This document shows positions 18,510 to 26,105 of a DNA stretch of 64,000 bases, in pieces (positions within the stretch are counted from its first letter, which is position 1; every line of letters begins with the position of its first letter). The stretch lies in contig NZ_JABWDU010000008.1 of NCBI RefSeq assembly GCF_013371465.1, positions 62,001-126,000 on the forward strand. Reading direction: 5' to 3'. The notes beneath the pieces were generated by a model. That model did no database searches, was not told the DNA's origin, and saw only the letters and a list, made by a program, of their open reading frames with translations. The position numbers and the translations under genes are program-made. The DNA is from Ensifer oleiphilus. GTDB taxonomy: Bacteria; Pseudomonadota; Alphaproteobacteria; Rhizobiales; Rhizobiaceae.

Positions 18510-19565
18510 TTAGGCCTTGAGAGCTGCAAGCCGGTCGAGCGAGATCGCCTCGACCGAACTCGCCTTGCCGGTGGCGGCGTTGAAGCCGGTCGTGGATTGC
18601 GCCGTGACCAACGAATTGAGGATCGCCTCTTCGGCCGCCTCGATCGTCGCTTCGAACAGCGGAGAGATCAGGTCGTTCGGCAGGTCGGGATAGCTGGCGA
18701 TCCCCGCGCGCCGTTCGCGCGTACGGCGGACGGATTCGGCTGTCGAGAACGCCAACGCATAATCGCCCGACCCGTTGCTGAGCGCGGCGCCGGTGCGGGA
18801 AAGGCCGCCAAAAGCGCGTTCGGCCAGACGTTTCAGGTTGCGCGCCGACAGCGGCGCATCGGTGGCAACGACGATGACGATCGAGCCGTCGCGATCATGG
18901 CCGGACGGCGCGGCGTAAGGCTGGCCGCAGACCAGAAGTCTGCCGCCATAATTGGACTGCACCAGCACGCCGACGGTGAAGATCTCGCCCGCCGCCTTGA
19001 CGCGGCGCGAGCTTGTGCCGATCCCGCCCTTGAGGCCGAAGGCGACCGTGCCGGTCCCGGCGCCAATGGCGCCCTCTTCGACCGGGCCGGGCTTCGCCGC
19101 GGCAAGCGCCCCGCCGATCTCGCCGACCGTTGGGCGGCCGGCGCGGATATCGTTCAGCCTGCTGTCATTGGTCTCGCCGACGACGGCATTGAGCGAAACG
19201 ACCTTTTCGTTGCCCGGCTGGGCCAGCGTAAACTGGTTGATCGCCTCGATCGCCCGGCCGGTCGCCAGCGTGTTGGTCAGGACGATGGGTGTTTCAAGTT
19301 CGCCGAGCTCGGCGATCTGGGTGGAGCCGACGAACTTGCCGAAGCCGTTCAACACCGCAAGCGCTGCCGGCACCTTGTCCTGAAACAGATTGCCCGGATG
19401 AGGAAGGATGGCGGTGGCACCGGTGCGGATCCTGTCGCCTTCGACGACGGTCGCATGGCCAATGGTAACGCCGGCTACGTCGGTGATCGCATTCAGCCCA
19501 CCGGTCTCGTAGACGCCGGGGCGAAATCCGAGATCGCGAAGTCTTTGACGCGTATTTGCCGACAT
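18510..19565 (-). CDS. DmpA-type aminopeptidase (peptidase S58/P1 family)
   Basis: Self-processing N-terminal nucleophile hydrolase (351 residues as precursor). The predicted autocleavage is G227-S228 in RDGSIVIVVATDAPL, which would expose the catalytic serine; NGSGDYALAFST follows in the small subunit as in DmpA of Ochrobactrum anthropi, an L-aminopeptidase D-amidase/esterase. N-terminal GVTIGHATV and GAGTGTVAFGLKGGIGTSS are further family blocks. Start at ATG 19565, preceded by GGGGA; ATG 19580 lacks a Shine-Dalgarno. It leads a two-gene operon with the D-transaminase. An extended upstream frame to 20306 only shadows the DUF930 gene. Confidence 0.9.
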   Translation of the reverse strand: MSANTRQRLRDLGFRPGVYETGGLNAITDVAGVTIGHATVVEGDRIRTGATAILPHPGNLFQDKVPAALAVLNGFGKFVGSTQIAELGELETPIVLTNTLATGRAIEAINQFTLAQPGNEKVVSLNAVVGETNDSRLNDIRAGRPTVGEIGGALAAAKPGPVEEGAIGAGTGTVAFGLKGGIGTSSRRVKAAGEIFTVGVLVQSNYGGRLLVCGQPYAAPSGHDRDGSIVIVVATDAPLSARNLKRLAERAFGGLSRTGAALSNGSGDYALAFSTAESVRRTRERRAGIASYPDLPNDLISPLFEATIEAAEEAILNSLVTAQSTTGFNAATGKASSVEAISLDRLAALKA

Positions 19566-19743
19566 GTGGCGTTTCCCCATTTTGCCAGAGGGCGATCCGC
19601 CGCAAACGACCGTCGCCTTATTTGGCTGGAAGCTACTCTTCCCCGCGACAAAACGGCATCGCAAAAATGGAATAGTTCTATGAGAAGTCCGCAAGACGAC
19701 CGGACGGCTCGTCTCGGGGAGAAGAGCGGTTGGCAAAATCGGC

Positions 19744-20766
19744 TCAGTTGGGCGGCAGGCGGCGGCTCTTCCAGGCCGTCTGCGGAATGATCCCGCCGAT
19801 AGCGAAGCTGAAGGATGTGACCTCAACCGTTTCGAGATTGACCTTGCACTTGAAATCGACGTCGTACCAGTTGCCCTTGCTGCGATAGGCGCCGCCGCTC
19901 GCGTCGATCTGTTCCTTGCCGATAAACCCGCCTGATGGCCCGAAGGGGACGAGCATATCGGGAAAGTCCTCCGGCCGCTGGTGGCGGATCTGCTCGAGCG
20001 CCTCGATGTTGCAGAGCTGGAGGATACGCTTCTTGACCGGCAGCTGGCCCATCGCCTGCTTGACGCGCGGATCGGCGATCGACTTTGCCGAGAACAGCTC
20101 CTCGGCCTTGACGAACCGGTCGGACGGCAACTTCGCCGTCGTTTCGGCCTTGCCGTCGGTTGCCTCGCTCTTCTCCTTGTCGGCCACGGGTTTGCGCATG
20201 GGCATCGGGTCGGTTTTGGCCACCGCCTTCTCCGCGTCGGTCGTGGCCGCCGGTTTCTTCTCGGCAGCACTTTTGTCGCCGGTCGCCGTGCTCGACAGGA
20301 CGGCAACTTGCTGCTGCGCCTGCTCTTCCGTCTCCTGTTGCTTCTGCGCCTTCGGCTCCTCTGTCTTTTCCACCTTCTCCGTCGCGGCAGCGGTCGCTTC
20401 TGCCTTCTTCGGCTGGTTCACCACGTCCCTCTTCTCAGCCTTCGCAGTGGGCGGAAGCTGCGCAACCTTGGCGTCCTGTTTCGTCGTGGCGGCGGCCGAT
20501 TCAAAGGCCTGAGGCTGGCGGCGGGCAGGCGCCGGCTGGGGCTTCGGCTGCTCCGTCTTCGGCTGCGCTTCCTGCTTGGGCTTTTCCTGCTGCTTTGGCT
20601 GCGGTGGAGGGACGAGTTCGACGTTGACGCTTTGCTCGCCCTCAGGCTTCGGCGTCTCGTGCGGCAGTTGGATCAGCAGCAGGGCGATGACAAGCAGATG
20701 CAAACCCACCGAGATCGGCGTCCCCCATCTGATCTTCTCCCACCATTTTTCGGAAAACAGCTGCAT
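19744..20766 (-). CDS. DUF930 protein with TonB-like architecture
   Basis: 340 residues: short cytoplasmic N-terminus, one transmembrane helix (about 16-36), then some 180 residues rich in Pro, Lys, Gln, Glu and Ala, and a C-terminal DUF930 domain (about 220-330, LPSDRFVKAEELFSAKSIADPRVK, RILQLCNIEALEQI). The layout imitates TonB: a membrane anchor with a periplasm-spanning low-complexity arm carrying a folded tip. DUF930 has no established function and is largely restricted to Rhizobiales. No partner exbB/exbD genes are nearby. An envelope-spanning role is inference from architecture. Confidence 0.85.
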   Translation of the reverse strand: MQLFSEKWWEKIRWGTPISVGLHLLVIALLLIQLPHETPKPEGEQSVNVELVPPPQPKQQEKPKQEAQPKTEQPKPQPAPARRQPQAFESAAATTKQDAKVAQLPPTAKAEKRDVVNQPKKAEATAAATEKVEKTEEPKAQKQQETEEQAQQQVAVLSSTATGDKSAAEKKPAATTDAEKAVAKTDPMPMRKPVADKEKSEATDGKAETTAKLPSDRFVKAEELFSAKSIADPRVKQAMGQLPVKKRILQLCNIEALEQIRHQRPEDFPDMLVPFGPSGGFIGKEQIDASGGAYRSKGNWYDVDFKCKVNLETVEVTSFSFAIGGIIPQTAWKSRRLPPN

Positions 20767-21376
20767 TGCCTACGAGATAATGGACCTCAGGGACGGAAGC
20801 TAGGTGCCTGCAAAATCTGACGGAATTATTGCATGGTCGGCCCATGCATTGGAATGTAGCAATTGCCCGCGTCCAGCGGGCGGGAGGCCAAGTTGGAAAC
20901 GGGACAGCTGCTTTTTGTTTTGCTCGTGGGCGTTCCGGTCATCGCGCTCGCCTTGCTTGGCGCTCTGTGGCTGATCTGCGTTGTAAAGCGCCCGCTCCTG
21001 GGAATTGTCGGAATGACGATCGTCGGTGCGACGTATTGCTACGGAGAAGGTCTTGTTTTCTTGCTGTTCGCTCCAAGCATCTTGGCCTGTGTTGCTGCGC
21101 CGAGAGGGCCTGGAAAACCCTCTCTGCAAGAATGCGAAGAGCGAACCCGTCGGCGTCTCACCGGCCTTAACCGGCATTGCTTGACTGCGCTGTCGCTTCG
21201 CTTCTGCGCTATCGCCGCCATTTTCCCCTCTAATGGGAAATTTCTTCCCACAACAGCGAAGATTCAGCACATCTATCTCTATTCTATAATTTCTATAGAT
21301 TTAAAACATAAATCAGTTGCGGTCCTGGATTTGACGGGCGGCGCGACGGACGAACATCATGGCCAGGAGCCTCTTC
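20767..21376. other. 610-bp region upstream of the aapJ-like gene
   Basis: No gene can be called firmly. A TTG at 20893 with a strong GGGAGG opens a hydrophobic frame (about 70 residues with two helix-like stretches) that then becomes unconvincing and has no stop until 21555, inside the next gene; it may be a decayed membrane-protein gene. From about 21240 the sequence turns AT-rich, with TATAAT at 21285-21290 as a plausible -10 element for the aapJ-like gene. Confidence 0.4.
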
Positions 21377-22420
21377 ATGCAGCGCAGTTCCAAACGAAGC
21401 AGATTTTTCACAAAGGCATTTGCAGCAACGGCGGTCCTGACCGCTGCTCTGGTCGCCTCCTCCGCGCTTGCGGGCGAAACCCTCGACAAGATCAAGGCGC
21501 GTGGCCTCATCAAGGTCGGCGTCGGCACCACGCCGGGCTTCTTCACGCCCGATAGCAGCGGCCGCTGGCAGGGCTTCTTCGTCGATTTCGGACGCGCGCT
21601 GGCTGTCACCGTCTTCAACGATGCCGAGAAGGTCGAGTTCACCAACTCCTCGCCGCAGCAGCGGCTGCCCGCTCTGCAATCGGGCGAATTCGACATCCTG
21701 CTCTCCGGCGTGACACAGACGGTCACCAGAGCGTTCAAGCTCGGCTTCCACTTCGGCCCCGTGGTCTTCTATGACGGCCAGGGCCTGCTGGTGCGCAAGG
21801 ATCTCGGTGTCGGCAAGGGCGAGGAGCTCGACGGCGCGACGATCGGCGTGCAGAGCGGCACGACCGGTGAACTCAACATCGCCGATTTCTTCCGCAAGAC
21901 CGGCAAGACCTTCACGCCGGTCACGATCGAAGAGACCGGCGAGTTCCTGAAGGCTCTCGATTCCGGTCGCGTCGACGCCCTGACACAGGACGCCACCGAC
22001 CTTGCCGCCAAGCGCACCCAGCTTACCAAGCCGGACGACTACGTCCTTCTGCCCGAGCGCCTGTCCAAGGAGCCGCTGGCACCGGCCATTCGTGCCGGCG
22101 ACGATCAGTGGCTCGAAATCGTCAACTGGACCGTCTACGCCACAATCCAGGCGGAAGAATTCGGCATCACCCAGAAGAATGTCGACAGCTTCCTGACCAG
22201 CGAAGACCCGGGCATCAAGCGCTTCCTCGGCGTCGATCCGTCGCTCGGCGAGGCCATCGGTCTCGATCCGAAGTTCGCCTACAACATCGTGAAGGCCGTC
22301 GGAAATTACGGCGAGATCTTCGACCGCAACGTCGGCAAGGGCACCCCTCTCAACTTCGACCGCGGCTACAACCAGCCCTGGACCGCCGGTGGCCTTCTCT
22401 ATTCGCCGCCGTTCCGTTGA
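21377..22420 (+). CDS. aapJ: General L-amino acid ABC transporter substrate-binding protein, AapJ-like
   Basis: Periplasmic binding protein, SBP family 3 (347 residues), with a signal peptide ending ALAGETLDKI. AapJ/BztA traits are visible: IKARGLIKVGVGTTPGFF, a long domain with DILLSGVTQTVTRAF, and C-terminal NVGKGTPLNFDRGYNQPWTAGGLLYSPPFR. Start set at ATG 21377, which has AGGAG seven bases upstream; an ATG at 21359 precedes that Shine-Dalgarno. It heads a binding protein-permease-permease operon of the Aap type, broad-range L-amino acid uptake in rhizobia. It may be a paralogue rather than the canonical aapJ. Confidence 0.85.
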   Translation: MQRSSKRSRFFTKAFAATAVLTAALVASSALAGETLDKIKARGLIKVGVGTTPGFFTPDSSGRWQGFFVDFGRALAVTVFNDAEKVEFTNSSPQQRLPALQSGEFDILLSGVTQTVTRAFKLGFHFGPVVFYDGQGLLVRKDLGVGKGEELDGATIGVQSGTTGELNIADFFRKTGKTFTPVTIEETGEFLKALDSGRVDALTQDATDLAAKRTQLTKPDDYVLLPERLSKEPLAPAIRAGDDQWLEIVNWTVYATIQAEEFGITQKNVDSFLTSEDPGIKRFLGVDPSLGEAIGLDPKFAYNIVKAVGNYGEIFDRNVGKGTPLNFDRGYNQPWTAGGLLYSPPFR

Positions 22421-22439
22421 GCCTTTGCCAGTATCTGCG

Positions 22440-23630
22440 ATGACATCGACCCTTCAACCGGGCCCCCGAGGGCCCGGCTTTCCCTCACGCCTGCGCACAT
22501 GGCTCGGGCCTTTGCCTCTTCAGCAGCATCTGCTGCTCGCCGGCGTCCTTGCGATCTTTGCCCTCTTCGGCTCCAACACCGCCGAGAGCATGCACCGGAT
22601 GGGCCTCACCCCCGGCTTTAATTTCCTTTCCCATCAGGCGAATTTCGAAATCGGCGAAACCGTGCTTCCCTATTCCGCGGGAGATACCTATGCACGAGCG
22701 CTTGCCGCGGGCCTTGCCAACACCGTCAAGGTCGCCATCGTCGGCTGCGTGCTCGCCACGGTTCTCGGTGTTGCCCTCGGCATCGCCCGGCTGTCGGGCA
22801 ACCTGCTGCTGGCAACCTTCGTGCACGGCTATGTCGAACTGCTGCGCAACACGCCGCTGTTGCTCCAGCTCTTTCTCTGGAGCGCGATCATCCACGCGCT
22901 GCCGCCGCCGCGCGGCGCTTACGCCTTCCTTGGCAGCATCTATCTCAGCAATCGCGGCGTCTATGTCCCCTCCATTTCGCTGCAGGGGCTTTCCTGGGCG
23001 ATCTGGCTGCCGGCGATCATGCTGACTGGCTATGCATCGTTGTCGCTCTCGCGCCGTTTGTTAACAGGCACCAACTTCTACATGCCGAAAGCCGCCATCA
23101 CTGTCCTTGGCTCGCTCGCCGTCTGCACGCTCGCCCTCACCTCCTTCGGCCTTGCTGCCACGATCGACCTGCCCGCCAAAGGTGGCTTCAACATCAAGGG
23201 CGGCCTTTCGCTGACGCCGGAGTTCTTCGCGCTGCTGATCGGTCTGGTCGTCAACGCCTCGGCTTCGATTTCCGAAATCGTGCGCAGCGGCATTCAGTCG
23301 GTGAAATCGGGCCAATGGGAAGCCGCGCGCGCGCTCGGGTTGAGCCCCGCTCAGATCCTGCGCCTCGTCGTCCTGCCGCAGGCGTTGCGCGTCATCACGC
23401 CCCTGATGATCTCGAGCTTTCTCGACCTGACCAAGAACTCCAGCCTCGCCGTCGCCATCGGCTACCCCGACATCGTCAGCGTCGCCAACACCACCGCCAA
23501 CACCACCGGCCAGGCGCTGGAAGCGATCTGCATCATTGCGGCGGTCTATCTTACACTCAGCCTGTCCGTGTCTGCGCTAATGAACCTTTACAACCGACGC
23601 GTCGTGCTTCGCGGGGAGACACGGCGATGA
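22440..23630 (+). CDS. aapQ: General L-amino acid ABC transporter permease, AapQ-like
   Basis: Inner-membrane permease of the HisM family (396 residues), with the long periplasmic insertion and extra helices typical of AapQ/BztB. The C-terminal third has TPEFFALLIGLVVNASASISEIVRSGI and an EAA loop around GQWEAARALGLSPAQILRLVVLPQALR. Start at ATG 22440, 19 bp after the binding-protein stop; a frame opening at 22389 would overlap that gene. It overlaps the second permease by ATGA. Confidence 0.87.
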   Translation: MTSTLQPGPRGPGFPSRLRTWLGPLPLQQHLLLAGVLAIFALFGSNTAESMHRMGLTPGFNFLSHQANFEIGETVLPYSAGDTYARALAAGLANTVKVAIVGCVLATVLGVALGIARLSGNLLLATFVHGYVELLRNTPLLLQLFLWSAIIHALPPPRGAYAFLGSIYLSNRGVYVPSISLQGLSWAIWLPAIMLTGYASLSLSRRLLTGTNFYMPKAAITVLGSLAVCTLALTSFGLAATIDLPAKGGFNIKGGLSLTPEFFALLIGLVVNASASISEIVRSGIQSVKSGQWEAARALGLSPAQILRLVVLPQALRVITPLMISSFLDLTKNSSLAVAIGYPDIVSVANTTANTTGQALEAICIIAAVYLTLSLSVSALMNLYNRRVVLRGETRR

Positions 23631-24700
23631 GCCATATCGAACTGCCGCCACCAGCCGCCCCGGACTGGCATCGTTGGCGAAGCGGCCTCTTCGGCGGCTG
23701 GGGCAACAGCGTCATCACGCTCGCCGCCCTCGCCGCCTTCGTCTGGCTGCTGCAACCGTTCCTTCGCTGGGCAATCTTCGACGCGGTATGGACCGGAACG
23801 GCTAGGGATTGCGCTGTCGACGGCGCCGGCGCCTGCTGGGCTTTCATCGGCGCCAAGCTGCGCTTCATCCTCTTTGCGTTCTATCCGCCCGACCTGCAAT
23901 GGCGCCCTGCCCTAGTCGTCGCGGTGGTGATCGCCTTGCTGGTGCTGTCGGCCTTGCCGCGTTTCTGGAGTTTCCGGCTGTTGCCGCTATGGATTGCTGC
24001 CCTCGTCTTGAGCTGGCTGCTGATGGCAGGAACGCTGACGCCGCCTCAGGTATCGACCAACAATTGGGGTGGACTGCCGATCACCCTGGTGGTTTCGATC
24101 GCGGGTCTTGCCTTTGCGTTTCCGATTGCGCTCCTGCTGGCACTCGCCCGACAATCGCAGATGGGCATCATCAGGACGCTTGCGATCGCCTTCATCGAGA
24201 CGCTGCGCGGCGTGCCGATGATCGCCGTGCTCTATGTGGCAATGCTGATCGTTCCACTCGCCCTGCCGAGCGGCGCTGCGATCGACAAATTGTTGCGCGC
24301 GCAGATTGGCGTGACGCTGTTCTTCTCGGCCTACCTCGCTGAGGTCATTCGCGCCGGGCTGCAGGTGGTGCCGTGGGGGCAGCGGGAAGCCGCACTTTCG
24401 CTTGGCCTTGGCTACATGCAGACGATCCGGCTCGTCGTCCTTCCCCAGGCGCTCCGTGCCGTCATCCCGGCGATCGTCAACCTTTCCATCGGCATCGTTC
24501 TCAACACGTCGCTGCTGGCGGTGATCGGCATATACGACCTGCTGAATGCGGCCAGGACCTCAGCCACGGATCCGACATGGCTCGGCTTCTATACCGAAGC
24601 CTATGTCTTTGCCGCCGCGGTCTACTTCGCCATCTGCTTTACCGGTTCGCGCTACAGCATCTGGCTCGAGAACCGTCTAAATGCCGCCGCTCGTCATTGA
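23627..24700 (+). CDS. aapM: General L-amino acid ABC transporter permease, AapM-like
   Basis: Second permease (357 residues), starting in the ATGA overlap. It has an AapM-like N-terminal insertion (a cluster of helices before residue 150) and the core transporter motifs LPITLVVSIAGLAFAFPIALLLAL and EAALSLGLGYMQTIRLVVLPQALR. The operon appears to end here: no AapP-type ATPase follows, and the next gene is an unrelated flavoprotein. Either an ATPase encoded elsewhere is shared, or the set is incomplete. Confidence 0.87.
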   Translation: MSHIELPPPAAPDWHRWRSGLFGGWGNSVITLAALAAFVWLLQPFLRWAIFDAVWTGTARDCAVDGAGACWAFIGAKLRFILFAFYPPDLQWRPALVVAVVIALLVLSALPRFWSFRLLPLWIAALVLSWLLMAGTLTPPQVSTNNWGGLPITLVVSIAGLAFAFPIALLLALARQSQMGIIRTLAIAFIETLRGVPMIAVLYVAMLIVPLALPSGAAIDKLLRAQIGVTLFFSAYLAEVIRAGLQVVPWGQREAALSLGLGYMQTIRLVVLPQALRAVIPAIVNLSIGIVLNTSLLAVIGIYDLLNAARTSATDPTWLGFYTEAYVFAAAVYFAICFTGSRYSIWLENRLNAAARH

Positions 24701-24782
24701 CGGCTATACTCCACACCGCCTTGCACGAAACGTCCTGGCGGGCCAAGAGTGCCGATAACGGAATCGGATGCCGGACGGGCAC

Positions 24783-25991
24783 ATGAAACGAAGCGAAATC
24801 GCGATCATCGGCGGCGGGCCGAGCGGGCTGATGGCGGCGGAGATCCTGTCTCTGCAGAACCACTCGGTGACGGTCTATGACAGCATGCCGACCGTTGCGC
24901 GCAAGTTTCTCCTCGCCGGGAAATCCGGGCTCAACATCACCCATTCGGAAGATTTCGAGCGCTTCTCCGGTCGTTTCGGCATTTCGTCAGTGCCCTTGCG
25001 AACTGCACTCGACGCCTTCACACCTCAGGATGTGCGCGCGTGGGCGGAGGATCTCGGAACGGAAACCTTCGTCGGCTCGTCCGGTCGCGTCTTTCCAAAG
25101 GCGATGAAAGCGTCGCCGCTACTGCGCGCCTGGATCAAACGTCTGGAAGCCCAAGGCGTGCGCATCCTGACGCGGCACCGATGGACCGGTTTTGGCGGCC
25201 AGGCCCTGACCTTCGAAACACCGGACGGCCCCAAGATCGTGCACACCGATGCCACGTTGCTCGCGCTTGGCGGCGCCAGCTATCCGCGGCTGGGGTCCGA
25301 CGCCGGCTGGTTGTCCGCGTTGACGGGCAAGGGTATCGATATCGCAGACTTCCGTCCCGCCAATTGCGGTTTCGATGTCGGCTGGAGCGACCAGTTCCGC
25401 GAGCGTTTCGCAGGCGAGGCGCTGAAGTCCGTCACGGCGACTTCAAAGGCGGGCACGATTCCGGGAGAATTCGTCATTAGCCGCCACGGGATTGAAGGCA
25501 GCCTCATCTATGCGCATGCGGCTGAATTGCGCGACCAACTGCAGGTGGAAGGGGCCGCCGCATTGACGATCGACCTCGCGCCCGGCCGGTCTCACGACCG
25601 GTTGGCCAAGGACCTGGCGCGCCAGTATGGCAAGGCGAGTTTCTCCACCCGCCTGCGCAAGGGCGCAGGGATCGAGGGCGTGAAATCTGCGCTGTTGCGC
25701 GAGATCGCGCCCGCTGCGTCCCATGCCGATCCGAAGGCGCTTGCCGATCTCATCAAGGCCTTGCCGATCATCGTCCTACGCCCCCGCCCGATCGCCGAGG
25801 CGATTTCGTCGGCAGGCGGCGTTCGTTGGAGCGCTGTGGATGAGGGCTACATGTTGAAGGCATTGCCGGGCGTTTTCGTCGCCGGCGAGATGATCGACTG
25901 GGAGGCGCCGACCGGCGGCTATCTGCTCACCGCCTGCTTCGCGACAGGCCGCGCCGCCGCCCGCGGCATCGACGGCTGGCTTGTGCGATAG
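24783..25991 (+). CDS. HI0933/BaiN-like NAD(P)/FAD-dependent oxidoreductase
   Basis: Flavoprotein of 402 residues with N-terminal dinucleotide fold IAIIGGGPSGLMAAEIL and the downstream RKFLLAGKSGLNITHSE motif characteristic of the HI0933/YhiN/BaiN family. Near the C-terminus, GVFVAGEMIDWEAPTGGYLLTACFATGR is the family's second FAD motif. Sequence features suggest the TIGR03862 subgroup. The cellular role is not established for most members. ATG 24783 chosen; ATG 24768 would add five residues. It ends before a strong bidirectional terminator. Confidence 0.9.
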   Translation: MKRSEIAIIGGGPSGLMAAEILSLQNHSVTVYDSMPTVARKFLLAGKSGLNITHSEDFERFSGRFGISSVPLRTALDAFTPQDVRAWAEDLGTETFVGSSGRVFPKAMKASPLLRAWIKRLEAQGVRILTRHRWTGFGGQALTFETPDGPKIVHTDATLLALGGASYPRLGSDAGWLSALTGKGIDIADFRPANCGFDVGWSDQFRERFAGEALKSVTATSKAGTIPGEFVISRHGIEGSLIYAHAAELRDQLQVEGAAALTIDLAPGRSHDRLAKDLARQYGKASFSTRLRKGAGIEGVKSALLREIAPAASHADPKALADLIKALPIIVLRPRPIAEAISSAGGVRWSAVDEGYMLKALPGVFVAGEMIDWEAPTGGYLLTACFATGRAAARGIDGWLVR

Positions 25992-26044
25992 GTGTCAGCA
26001 CACCTGCAAAGTGGTATCGCTGGTACCGCCCGATACCAGGAGAC

Positions 26045-26088
26045 AAACGCAAGACGCCGGCACTTTCGGGTGCCGGCGTCTTGCGTTT
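26045..26088. terminator. Bidirectional intrinsic terminator
   Basis: Stem of 19 bp (26045-26063 with 26070-26088), perfect, with a six-base loop and A/T ends. It separates the rightward flavoprotein gene from the leftward ABC exporter and can terminate both. Confidence 0.92.
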
Positions 26089-26105
26089 CAGCGTTGTGCC
26101 CTGCC

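Noticed and set aside
18510-20306. A 598-codon minus-strand frame joining the DmpA-type gene to upstream sequence
   Set aside because: The first 247 codons only shadow the DUF930 gene in another frame; the DmpA domain begins at ATG 19565 with a Shine-Dalgarno.
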